A stretch of 64,000 bases of DNA from DATHWB01 sp035544575. GTDB lineage: Bacteria > Actinomycetota > Acidimicrobiia > Spongiisociales > ZC4RG35. The position numbers and the translations under genes were made by a program. Positions 49,685 to 57,862 of this stretch are shown here, piece by piece (position 1 is the stretch's first letter; each line of letters starts with the position of its first letter). The stretch is from assembly GCA_035544575.1 (NCBI GenBank), contig DATKEC010000017.1:1-64000 (forward strand). Reading direction: 5' to 3'. The notes beneath the pieces were generated by a model that searched no databases, had not been told where the DNA came from, and was given only the letters and a program-made list of their open reading frames with translations.

Positions 49685-51595
49685 ATGACAACCAAGTCCA
49701 GCGGCGCGTACGACGCCTCCCAGATCACCGTCCTGAAGGACCTCGAACCGGTCCGGAAGCGACCCGGCATGTACATCGGCTCGACGGGTCCGCGGGGTCT
49801 GCACCACCTCGTGTGGGAGGTCGTCGACAACGCCATCGACGAGGCGATGGCCGGGTTTTGCACTCGCATCGACGTGACGATCCTCGAGTCGGGCGGCGTC
49901 CGTGTGGTCGACGACGGCCGGGGGATTCCGGTGGCACGCCACAACCAAACCAAGGAGTCGGCGCTCACGACGGTGCTCACAAAGCTCCACGCCGGCGGCA
50001 AGTTCGAGGCCGGCGCCTACACCGTCTCCGGCGGTCTCCACGGTGTCGGAGTGTCAGTCGTCAACGCTCTGTCGTCCCGCTTGGAGGCTGAGATCCGGCG
50101 TGACGGTGCGGTGTGGACCCAGGACTTCGAGCGGGGTGCGGTGCTCGGCCCGGTCACCAAGGGTCGTGACATCAAGAAGACCGGGACCACCATCACCTTC
50201 TGGCCCGACGAGCAGATCTTCACCGAGACCGTGGAGTTCGAATACGAGATCATCCAGACCCGCTTGCGTGAGATGGCATTTCTCAACCGCGGCATCGAGA
50301 TCACGCTGGTCGACGAGCGGGAGGAAGGTCGCGCCGACGCCTTCCTCTACAAGGGCGGGCTGGTCGACTACATCGGCTATCTCAACCAGAAGAAGGAACC
50401 ACTCCACGCTCGCATCGTCGAGTTCGTCGACACCAGCGAGAACATGGAACTCGAGGTCGCCATGCAGTGGACGACGTCGTACAACGAGACGGTCCTGAGC
50501 TTCGCCAACAACATCAACACCCACGAGGGCGGCACCCATGAGGAGGGATTCCGCAAGGCGCTGACCAAGGCGGTCAACGACTTCGCCCGGTCCAAGGGCA
50601 TGTTGAAGGAAAAAGACCCGAATCTCACCGGCGAGGACATCCGCGAGGGTCTGACGGCGGTGGTCAGCGTCAAGGTCCGCGATCCCCAGTTCGAGGGCCA
50701 GACCAAGACCAAGCTGGGCAACACCGAGGTCCGCTCCTATGTCGAGCGCGCTCTCAACCAACGTCTGCCCGAGTGGCTCGAGCGGTACTCGGCCGACGCC
50801 CGCCGCATCATCGACAAGGCGATCACCGCCGCCAAGGCCCGCGAGGCCGCCCGGCGCGCCCGGGATCTGACGCGCCGCAAGTCGGGTCTCGAATCCGGTG
50901 GCCTCCCCGACAAGCTGGCCGACTGCTCGTCGCGGGATCCTGCCGAGAGCGAACTCTTCATCGTCGAGGGTGCCTCGGCAGCAGGCCCGGCCAAGCAAGC
51001 TCGCATGTCGGAGTACCAGGCGGTGCTTCCGATCCGGGGGAAGATCCTCAACGTGGAGAAGGCCCGGTTGGCGAAGGCGCTCGAGAACACCGAGGTCCAG
51101 GACATCATCACCGCCATGGGGACCGGCATCGGCGACGAGTTCGACATCACCAAGGCCCGTTATCACAAGGTGGTGCTGCTCGCCGACGCCGATGTCGACG
51201 GCGCCCACATCCGGACACTGTTGCTGACGCTGCTGTTCCGGCATCTGCGCGGCCTGATCGAAGCTGGTTTCGTCTACATCGCGCAGCCGCCGCTTTACCG
51301 GGTCAAGATCGGGTCGAACAAGATCCTCTACCTGCACGACGACCGGGCCCTCGAGGAGTTGCGCACCACGAACCCCAAGGTCAAGCCCACCCGGTTCAAG
51401 GGTCTCGGTGAGATGAACCCCAAAGAGCTGTGGGACACGACCATGAATCCCGAGACCCGGACACTGCTCCGGGTCGACCTCGAGGACGCCGCCCGCGCCG
51501 AGGAGGTCTTCTCGACCCTGATGGGTGACGACGTTCCCTCGCGTAAGGCGTTCATCCAGCGCCGCGCCAGCGACGTGCGTTTCCTCGACATCTGA
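49685..51595 (+). CDS. gyrB: DNA gyrase subunit B with an atypical TOPRIM signature
   Basis: ATPase subunit of gyrase, 636 aa. The GHKL domain has VWEVVDNAIDEAMAG, VVDDGRGIPV and GGLHGVGVSVVNAL. The TOPRIM metal triad DADVDG is intact (Asp501, 503, 505), as is catalytic Glu428, but the canonical EGDSAGGSAKQ reads EGASAAGPAKQ: Ala430 replaces the Asp/Asn. The C-terminus has FKGLGEMNPKELWDTTM. I chose ATG 49685 because GGAG lies seven bases before it; ATGs at 49679 and 49661 are alternatives. It is followed by gyrA after 18 bp. Confidence 0.96.
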   Translation: MTTKSSGAYDASQITVLKDLEPVRKRPGMYIGSTGPRGLHHLVWEVVDNAIDEAMAGFCTRIDVTILESGGVRVVDDGRGIPVARHNQTKESALTTVLTKLHAGGKFEAGAYTVSGGLHGVGVSVVNALSSRLEAEIRRDGAVWTQDFERGAVLGPVTKGRDIKKTGTTITFWPDEQIFTETVEFEYEIIQTRLREMAFLNRGIEITLVDEREEGRADAFLYKGGLVDYIGYLNQKKEPLHARIVEFVDTSENMELEVAMQWTTSYNETVLSFANNINTHEGGTHEEGFRKALTKAVNDFARSKGMLKEKDPNLTGEDIREGLTAVVSVKVRDPQFEGQTKTKLGNTEVRSYVERALNQRLPEWLERYSADARRIIDKAITAAKAREAARRARDLTRRKSGLESGGLPDKLADCSSRDPAESELFIVEGASAAGPAKQARMSEYQAVLPIRGKILNVEKARLAKALENTEVQDIITAMGTGIGDEFDITKARYHKVVLLADADVDGAHIRTLLLTLLFRHLRGLIEAGFVYIAQPPLYRVKIGSNKILYLHDDRALEELRTTNPKVKPTRFKGLGEMNPKELWDTTMNPETRTLLRVDLEDAARAEEVFSTLMGDDVPSRKAFIQRRASDVRFLDI

Positions 51596-51613
51596 TCCCA
51601 CCGGAAAGACTCC

Positions 51614-54055
51614 ATGACTGACGAATTCGTACCCGTGCCCAGATCCGACATCGACATCAACTCCGAGATGGAGCAGTCGTTCATCGACTACGCCATGTCG
51701 GTCATCGTGTCCCGCGCCCTGCCCGATGTCCGGGACGGACTCAAGCCGGTGCAGCGGCGGATCATCTGGTCGATGTCGGAATCCAACATCGGACCGGGAA
51801 CCGCCCACCGCAAGTGCTCCAAGGTCGTCGGTGACGTGATGGGTAACTACCACCCGCACGGCGACCAGGCCATCTACGACGCCCTGGTCCGAATGGGCCA
51901 GGACTTCTCGATGCGTCACCTGCTCATCGACCCGCAAGGCAACTTCGGCACCGTCGACGACCCGCCGGGTGCGGCCCGATACACCGAATGCCGGCTCAGC
52001 GAGCTGTCGATGCGGCTTCTCGAAGGCATCGGCGAGGACACCGTCGACTTCGAGGACAACTACTCGGGCGAATACCAACAGCCCACGGTGCTGCCGTCGA
52101 GGTACCCGAACCTCCTGGTCAACGGCTCCCAGGGAATCGCTGTCGGCATGGCGACGAACATCCCGCCACACAACCTGGCTGAAGTCACCGACGCCTGCAT
52201 CCACATGCTCGACAATCCCGATTCCGACGCAGAAGAACTCATGCGGTTCGTCAAGGGTCCCGACTTTCCCACCGGCGGTTTCATCCTCGGGACCTCGGGC
52301 TCGAAGGAGGCACTCGCCACCGGACGGGGCTCGATCAAGATCAGGGCGGTCGCCGATGTCGAAGAGATCAAGGACGGCAAGTCCACCCGGACGGCGATCA
52401 TCGTCACCGAACTGCCCTATCAGGTCTCGATCGAGCGGGTGATCGCGAAGATCAAAGTGCTCGTCGACTCGAAGCGGGTCACCGGCATCGCCGACGTCCG
52501 GAACGAGTCCAACGAGCGGCGCGGCATGCGTCTGGTGATCGTGCTCAAGCGGGAGGCGATTCCTCAGGTCGTGCTCAACCAGCTCTACAAGAACACCCCG
52601 CTGCAGGATTCGTTCGGATACAACGTGGTGGCCCTCGTCGACGGGGTGCCCCGCACCCTCAATCTCGCCGAGCTGGTCGGCCATTACCTTGATCATCAGA
52701 TGGAAGTGATCGAGCGGCGGACACGGTTCCGCCTCGAGAAGGCTCAACGGAGGGCCCACATCCTCGAGGGTCTGATGATCGCCGTCGACAACCTCGATGC
52801 CGTGATCGCACTGATCCGCGAGTCCGCCGACACTGCCGCCGCGCGGACCGGCATCATCGAGCGGTTCGCGCTCTCCGAGGAGCAGGCCAACGCCATCCTC
52901 GAGATGCGTCTGCGCCAGCTGACCGCGCTGTCGATCAGCGAGTTGCGCGAGGAGCTCGAGGCGTTGCGGGCACTGATCGCAGAGCTCGAAGCGATCCTCG
53001 CCGATCCCACCCGCCGCCGCGAGATCATCAAGGCCGACCTCATGGAGGTCAGGGAGAAGTTCGGCGAACCGCGGCGCAGCCAGCTCATTCCGGATGAGGG
53101 CGATCTGTCGCTCGAGGATCTGATCGCCGACGACGAGGTCATCGTGTCGGTGTCGCGGTCGGGTTATGTGAAGTCCGTCGCGGCAGACACCTACCGGTCC
53201 CAGGGCCGGGGAGGTCGTGGGATCAAAGCCGCCGAGGTCGGCGTCGACGACGTGGTCTCCCACCTTCTCTACACCACGGCTCACGCCTATCTGCTCTTCT
53301 TCACGAACACCGGCAAGGTGCACCGGATCAAGGCGCACCAGATTCCCCGCCAGCAGCGAACCTCGAAGGGAGTGCTCGCCCAGTCCGTGATGCCCCTCGA
53401 ACCCGAGGAGCGAATCGAGGCGGTCATCGACACCCGTGACTACGAGACCAACCGGTACCTGGTGATGGTCACCAAGAAGGGCGCGACCAAGAAGACCGAG
53501 TTCAAGGAGTACGACTCCCGCAACACGACGCTGGTCGCCATCAATCTCAACGACGGCGACGAACTGGTGGCGGTTCGCACCACGAACGGACAGAACGAGA
53601 TGCTGCTGTTCACCCGCAAGGGCCAGGGGATCCGCTTCTCCGAACAGGATCTTCGTCCGATGGGTCGCGCCACCCAGGGCGTCCGGGGCATCAAGTTGCG
53701 GGAAGGCGACGAGGTGGTGGCGGCGACATCGAACATCGACGGTGACGAAGTGCTCCTGGTCACTTCCGGCGGCTATGGCAAGCGCACCGCCACCGATCAG
53801 TTTCCGCGTCAGAACCGGGGTGGTATCGGCGTCAAGGCGTTCAAGCTCACCAAGGTCAGGGGCGAACTGATCGGCGCCAAAGCCGTCCAGCCCGACGACG
53901 AGGTCTTCCTGATCTCGACCAAGGGCACCGGCATTCGCACCGCCGCCAAGAAGGTTTCTCGCCAGCAGCGACTGGCGACGGGGGTCAAGGTGATCGATGT
54001 CGGCGACGGTCAGCTGGCGACGTTCACGATCGTTCAGGAAGTGGAAGTCGAGTGA
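51614..54055 (+). CDS. gyrA: DNA gyrase subunit A
   Basis: Breakage-reunion subunit of 813 aa. The winged-helix domain has EMEQSFIDYAMSVIVSRALPDVRDGLKPVQRRI, the quinolone-pocket helix HPHGDQAIYDALVRMGQDF (Gln85 at the position of E. coli Ser83, Asp89 at Asp87) and the catalytic tyrosine in AARYTECRLS (Tyr123). The C-terminal beta-pinwheel has the GyrA box QRTSKGVLAQSV-like block and repeated motifs such as GQGIRFSEQDLRPMGRATQGVRGIKL. Co-transcribed with gyrB. Confidence 0.97.
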   Translation: MTDEFVPVPRSDIDINSEMEQSFIDYAMSVIVSRALPDVRDGLKPVQRRIIWSMSESNIGPGTAHRKCSKVVGDVMGNYHPHGDQAIYDALVRMGQDFSMRHLLIDPQGNFGTVDDPPGAARYTECRLSELSMRLLEGIGEDTVDFEDNYSGEYQQPTVLPSRYPNLLVNGSQGIAVGMATNIPPHNLAEVTDACIHMLDNPDSDAEELMRFVKGPDFPTGGFILGTSGSKEALATGRGSIKIRAVADVEEIKDGKSTRTAIIVTELPYQVSIERVIAKIKVLVDSKRVTGIADVRNESNERRGMRLVIVLKREAIPQVVLNQLYKNTPLQDSFGYNVVALVDGVPRTLNLAELVGHYLDHQMEVIERRTRFRLEKAQRRAHILEGLMIAVDNLDAVIALIRESADTAAARTGIIERFALSEEQANAILEMRLRQLTALSISELREELEALRALIAELEAILADPTRRREIIKADLMEVREKFGEPRRSQLIPDEGDLSLEDLIADDEVIVSVSRSGYVKSVAADTYRSQGRGGRGIKAAEVGVDDVVSHLLYTTAHAYLLFFTNTGKVHRIKAHQIPRQQRTSKGVLAQSVMPLEPEERIEAVIDTRDYETNRYLVMVTKKGATKKTEFKEYDSRNTTLVAINLNDGDELVAVRTTNGQNEMLLFTRKGQGIRFSEQDLRPMGRATQGVRGIKLREGDEVVAATSNIDGDEVLLVTSGGYGKRTATDQFPRQNRGGIGVKAFKLTKVRGELIGAKAVQPDDEVFLISTKGTGIRTAAKKVSRQQRLATGVKVIDVGDGQLATFTIVQEVEVE

Positions 54056-54093
54056 GTCCCTACACTTCCTCAGAACGCTGAGAGGAGGCCTCC

Positions 54094-54567
54094 GTGGCCA
54101 ACGTGCGTCGTGTCCGCCGCATCGTCCGCAAGATCGATGCCTGGACCGTGTTCAAGGTGTCTGCTGTCGTGTGGGCGGTCGTTGCGCTGGCGACCGTCCT
54201 CGGCCTCGTGATGTTCTGGTCGATCATCACCGCGGCGGAGATTCCCGAGCGGATAACGGCCTTCCTCATCGAGATCACGCTCCTCAGCGAAGGCTCGGAT
54301 CCGTTCGCCGACAACGACGCCTTTCTCCGGCTCGCCATCTTCGGTTCGATCGCATGGTCCGTGCTCGGTTGCGGGTTCACGACCCTCTTGGCCGTGATGT
54401 ACAACCTGGCGTCTGACGTCGTCGGCGGGGTCGAGATCGTCGTGCTCGAAGAGACGCTCGCTCCCCTGCCGCCGGCGACACCCCCAGTCGCCGCCCGCCG
54501 CCCGGCGTTCTCCGCCGCGGACATCCCCACCCAGGAGACACCGGTCACCACGCCAGATCGGGGCTGA
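54094..54567 (+). CDS. DUF3566 membrane protein
   Basis: A 157-aa actinobacterial protein usually found just after gyrA. It has two membrane helices (VFKVSAVVWAVVALATVLGLVMFW, and FLRLAIFGSIAWSVLGCGFTTLLAVMYNLASDVVGGVEI), with the family block KIDAWTVFKVS before the first. The C-terminal 35 residues are Pro/Ala-rich. AGGAGG lies seven bases before the GTG. Function unknown; the mycobacterial equivalent is next to gyrA and thought to be envelope-linked. Confidence 0.9.
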   Translation: MANVRRVRRIVRKIDAWTVFKVSAVVWAVVALATVLGLVMFWSIITAAEIPERITAFLIEITLLSEGSDPFADNDAFLRLAIFGSIAWSVLGCGFTTLLAVMYNLASDVVGGVEIVVLEETLAPLPPATPPVAARRPAFSAADIPTQETPVTTPDRG

Positions 54568-54570
54568 AAC

Positions 54571-55218
54571 TCAAACGCTCCGGTCGGCGAGCACGAGCCC
54601 GAAGTCGCCGATGAGGTCGAGGTAGCGTTCTGCGGCCGTCCACACCGGGCCCCGGTGACCGTCGGCGGCCAGCAGCACTCCAGCGGCGAGCAGAGCGGCA
54701 TCGAGGAACGGCCTCTCATCCAGGACGACGAGGGCGCGATTCGCGTCGGTGACCGCCATCACGGCCGCCACCGTTCCTCTCGTCGGACAATGGTGGATCC
54801 CGTCGATGGCTGCTCCGCCGAGCCAGCCGAGAGGAGGCGGGAAGCCGAACCGTGGCTCGGAGGCGATCGGCTCGCCTTCCACCGTCCCGGCGAGCACGGC
54901 GTCGGTGCCGAGACGGGAGCCGAGAGCGCGGGCGAGACCAGTCGGCCCGGCCCACTCGACGTCGCCGCCTCCACCGACGCTCACCTGCGGCACCCCGGTT
55001 TCGGCGACGCCAACGACGACGTCCCAGCCGCGGGGGCTGGTGATCGCCACCGTCCGGTCCCCCCATGCCGAAGGCGGCTGTCGTCCGATCAAGCCCACCT
55101 GCTCGATCCGGTGGTCGGCGGCCAGCGCCGACGCCACCCGCATGCGGATGGGATCCGTTCCTTCGATCGCAACTCGGGCACCTGGCACGCGCCGCAGCGT
55201 ATCGGCCGCCGAGCGCAT
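54571..55218 (-). CDS. Hypothetical protein, possible Rossmann-like fold
   Basis: I do not recognise the family. The 215-aa protein opens with ARVAIEGTDPIRMRVASALAADHRIEQVGLIGRQPP, a beta-alpha-beta pattern with a charged second strand end that resembles a nucleotide-binding domain, though GTDPIRMR is not a standard GxGxxG. Later GRALGSRLGTDAVLAGTVEGEP-like and DERPFLDAALLAAGVLLAADGHRGPVWTAAERYLDLIG segments are Ala/Leu-rich. ATG 55218 is the first start that avoids a long arginine-rich extension. It is convergent with the DUF3566 gene and divergent from the ABC cluster. Confidence 0.65.
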   Translation of the reverse strand: MRSAADTLRRVPGARVAIEGTDPIRMRVASALAADHRIEQVGLIGRQPPSAWGDRTVAITSPRGWDVVVGVAETGVPQVSVGGGGDVEWAGPTGLARALGSRLGTDAVLAGTVEGEPIASEPRFGFPPPLGWLGGAAIDGIHHCPTRGTVAAVMAVTDANRALVVLDERPFLDAALLAAGVLLAADGHRGPVWTAAERYLDLIGDFGLVLADRSV

Positions 55219-55340
55219 ACCTGTCGGCACGCCGTGGCGGACAAACTCGTCGTCTCCTCGCTCATGAGCGCGCGCAGGCGGCGTACGATCGCCCGCATGC
55301 CAAGACGTCCGATACCCCCTCGACGCGCCGATCGGTCCAC

Positions 55341-56249
55341 ATGAGGGGCGCCGCTCGGGCAGTGGTGAGCTTCCTCGCCACCCTCGCCGTTCTCGTCGTG
55401 GTCTGGGAGGGCTACAAGGCGATGGGTCAGGCCACCGGCGGCGTCTGGCCGGGGACGACGATCGATCTTCCGGTGCGCACGAACCAGCGCTCGATGCCCC
55501 ACACCTGGGACATCGTCGGTTCGCTGTTCGCGCCCGCCCGGAGAGGGGGCGAGGACATCCTTCTGGTGATCCTGGCGAGGGCGGCGCTCTGGACGTGGCG
55601 GTCGGCTGCGATCGGCTTCGTGGTCGGGTCACTCGTCGGCTTCGGGCTCGGAGTGCTCTTCGTCCGGTCCCTGCTCGCCGAGCGAGGGTTGATGCCCTAC
55701 GTGGTCGCCTCCCAAGCCGTGCCCGTACTGGCCATCGCCCCCATTCTCGTCGTGTGGTCCGGACGTCTCGCCCTCCCCAACTGGGTTCCCATCAGTGTCA
55801 TCTCGGCGTACCTGGCCTTCTACCCGGTGGCGATCAACACGCTGCGTGGCCTTCGTTCGCCCGAGGCCACTTCGATGGAACTCATGCGCTCGTATGCCGC
55901 CTCCCCCGGCCAGGTGTTGTGGAAGCTGCAGGTTCCCGCCTCCCTTCCGTATCTGTTTCCGGCTCTGAAGATCTCCGCCAGCGCTTCGATCATCGGCGCC
56001 ATCGTGGGTGAGCTGCCGGCCGGCTTTCCCCAGGGTCTGGGGAGGGCCATCCTCAGTTTCGCTTCGTCGTTCAGTTCCGCCCCGGAGAAGCTGTTCGCAT
56101 CCGTCCTCGTCTCAGCCCTCCTCGGCCTGGGCTTCGTGGGTGTGGTGGCTCTCGCCGAACGACTGGCAGTGCCTGAAGCGATCCGTCAGCGTGACGACAC
56201 GGAACCCGGGGCCGGGATGGTGCCGGCGACCGCGACGGGAGCGGTGTGA
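55341..56249 (+). CDS. ABC transporter permease, first of the pyrimidine-cluster importer
   Basis: BPD-type inner-membrane permease of 302 aa. The N-terminal helix is VVSFLATLAVLVVVWEGY. The transport domain has RSAAIGFVVGSLVGFGLGVLF and VASQAVPVLAIAPILVVWSG, and the coupling EAA loop is ELMRSYAASPGQVLWKLQVPASLPYLFPALKISASASIIGAIVGELP. It resembles SsuC/ThiX-type permeases of the nitrate/sulfonate/THI5 class. An inserted stretch after the first helix (about 30-80) is longer than usual. Its stop overlaps the ATPase start. Confidence 0.9.
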   Translation: MRGAARAVVSFLATLAVLVVVWEGYKAMGQATGGVWPGTTIDLPVRTNQRSMPHTWDIVGSLFAPARRGGEDILLVILARAALWTWRSAAIGFVVGSLVGFGLGVLFVRSLLAERGLMPYVVASQAVPVLAIAPILVVWSGRLALPNWVPISVISAYLAFYPVAINTLRGLRSPEATSMELMRSYAASPGQVLWKLQVPASLPYLFPALKISASASIIGAIVGELPAGFPQGLGRAILSFASSFSSAPEKLFASVLVSALLGLGFVGVVALAERLAVPEAIRQRDDTEPGAGMVPATATGAV

Positions 56250-57019
56250 GCGCCCTCGACCTCTCCGGCGTCGGGATGGTGTTCAATCGGGGCGCCGCCA
56301 ACGAAGTCGTCGCCCTCGAAGAAATCGACCTCGTCGTCGAGCCGGGCGAATTCATCTCGCTCATCGGCCCCTCGGGATGTGGCAAGTCGACGATGCTGCG
56401 GCTGATCGGCGACTTGCTCACGCCGACCTCGGGCCAGATCGTCGTCAACGGCAAGCCACCGGCGCAGGCACGGCTCGATCGTGACTACGGCATGGTGTTC
56501 CAGTCGGCGACCCTCCTCGACTGGCGCACGGTGCTCGACAACGTCGCCCTCCCCTTGGAGATCATGGACGTTCCTCGGACAGAGCGCGAGGAGACGGCGG
56601 GGGAGATGCTGGCCCTCGTCCAACTCGGAGGCTTTGCCGACCATCACCCCTACGAACTGTCGGGCGGGATGCAGCAGCGTGTCGCCATTGCCCGAGCGTT
56701 GTCGTTCCGTCCCTCGCTGCTGCTGATGGACGAGCCGTTCGGGGCCCTCGACGAGATGACGAGGGAGCGGATGCAGATGGAACTGCTCCAGATATGGAGA
56801 GAGACCGCAACGACCGTGGTCTTCGTCACCCACTCGATTCCCGAGGCCGTCTTCCTGTCGACCCGTGTGGTCGTGATGTCGCCCCGGCCGGGCCGGGTCT
56901 CGGACGTGATCGACATATCGCTGCCCCAGCCGCGGGTCTTCGAGACGCGGGAGGAACCCGACTTCTACGGGTTTCTCACCAGCCTGCGAGAGGCGCTGCG
57001 AAAGGTGGATGGTTCGTGA
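56246..57019 (+). CDS. ABC transporter ATP-binding protein
   Basis: Energising subunit of 257 aa. Walker A GPSGCGKST (41-49), Q-loop MVFQSATLLDWRTVLDNV, signature LSGGMQQRVAIARAL, Walker B LLLMDEPFGALD and the H-loop FVTHSIPEAVFLSTRVVVMS are all intact. The SATLLDWRTV sequence after the Q-loop is typical of the SsuB/TauB/nitrate group. GTGA overlaps join it to both permease genes. Confidence 0.95.
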   Translation: MSALDLSGVGMVFNRGAANEVVALEEIDLVVEPGEFISLIGPSGCGKSTMLRLIGDLLTPTSGQIVVNGKPPAQARLDRDYGMVFQSATLLDWRTVLDNVALPLEIMDVPRTEREETAGEMLALVQLGGFADHHPYELSGGMQQRVAIARALSFRPSLLLMDEPFGALDEMTRERMQMELLQIWRETATTVVFVTHSIPEAVFLSTRVVVMSPRPGRVSDVIDISLPQPRVFETREEPDFYGFLTSLREALRKVDGS

Positions 57020-57786
57020 GACGCCTGCGGTCGTCGGTGCCCGCCGCAGCTCTGTTCCTCGCCACGCTCGCCGTCTGGGAGGCGATGGTGCGCTTCTTCG
57101 GCATCCAGGGCTTCATCCTCCCCGCACCCTCGGCCATCGCCGTCGCCCTCGTCGAGGAGTGGTCGCCGCTGCAAGCGGCGGCGGTTGGCACGTTCGGATC
57201 CGCCCTCGCGGGACTCGCCGTGGGGGTGGTGGCCGCCGTCGTGGTGGGCATGGCAGTGGCGCGTTGGAAGCCGGTACGCGACGGCGTGATGCCATTGGCG
57301 GTGGCGGCGAACTCGACGCCGATCGTCGTGCTGGCACCGATCTCAATCGCGTGGTTCGGTCTGTTGAGTCCGTGGAGCACCATCTCGGTGGTGGCCGTGC
57401 TGGTCTTCTTCCCGATCATGATCAACCTCGTCCGTGGCCTCGGCTCGGCCACCGCTGCCCACGACGAGCTGATGCAGTCCTATGCCTCCAACCGTCGACA
57501 GGTGCTCGTGAAGCTCCAGCTGCCGACGGCCCTTCCGTACCTCTTCTCGGCCTTCAAGGTGGCCGCGGCCCTGTCGCTGATCGGGGCGATCGTCAAGGAG
57601 TACTTCGGCGGATCCCAGGATCGCCTCGGCCAGTACATCACCCGCAAGGCGGGCCTGTTCCAGTTCGAGGAGGCGTGGTCGGCGATCGTGGTGCTGTCGG
57701 CGTTCGGGGTCGTGTTGTTCGTTGTGATCGGACTGATCGAGAGACGGGTCATGCCGTGGCATGTGTCTGTACGGTCACGGCGATGA
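57016..57786 (+). CDS. ABC transporter permease, second of the pyrimidine-cluster importer
   Basis: Second BPD permease, 256 aa, distinct from the first: LFLATLAVWEAMVRFFGIQGFILPAPSAIAVALVEEW at the N-terminus, then NSTPIVVLAPISIAWFGLLSP and the EAA loop ELMQSYASNRRQVLVKLQLPTALPYLFSAFKVAAALSLIGAIVKEYFGG. Two different permeases around one ATPase suggest a heterodimeric channel. GTG overlaps the ATPase stop. Confidence 0.92.
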   Translation: MRRLRSSVPAAALFLATLAVWEAMVRFFGIQGFILPAPSAIAVALVEEWSPLQAAAVGTFGSALAGLAVGVVAAVVVGMAVARWKPVRDGVMPLAVAANSTPIVVLAPISIAWFGLLSPWSTISVVAVLVFFPIMINLVRGLGSATAAHDELMQSYASNRRQVLVKLQLPTALPYLFSAFKVAAALSLIGAIVKEYFGGSQDRLGQYITRKAGLFQFEEAWSAIVVLSAFGVVLFVVIGLIERRVMPWHVSVRSRR

Positions 57787-57795
57787 GAGAGGTTT

Positions 57796-57818
57796 CCGGC
57801 GGACAGATGGTCTGCCGG
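57796..57818 (+). other. Stem-loop before the binding-protein gene
   Basis: CCGGCGGAC (57796-57804) pairs with GTCTGCCGG (57810-57818), nine pairs including one G-U, around a five-base loop. It lies in the 76-nt gap before the substrate-binding gene and may mark an mRNA processing point. Confidence 0.4.
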
Positions 57819-57862
57819 CGAGCGACGGCCGCGCAACCGGCCGCGAGAACACGGAGGAAGCG

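Noticed and set aside
50054..53338. A 1094-codon open frame on the minus strand across gyrB and gyrA
   Set aside because: It lies opposite two certain genes, has a composition typical of antisense frames in high-G+C DNA (His/Asp/Arg/Val-rich, no domain), and spans the gyrB-gyrA junction. I treat it as a codon-bias shadow.
54056..54093. tRNA-Ile/tRNA-Ala genes after gyrA, as in mycobacteria
   Set aside because: The gap is only 38 bp and contains just the ribosome site of the DUF3566 gene.
55219..55340. Possible riboswitch (thiamin, purine or similar) upstream of the importer
   Set aside because: I looked for conserved THI-box or purine-riboswitch cores in this short gap and saw none.
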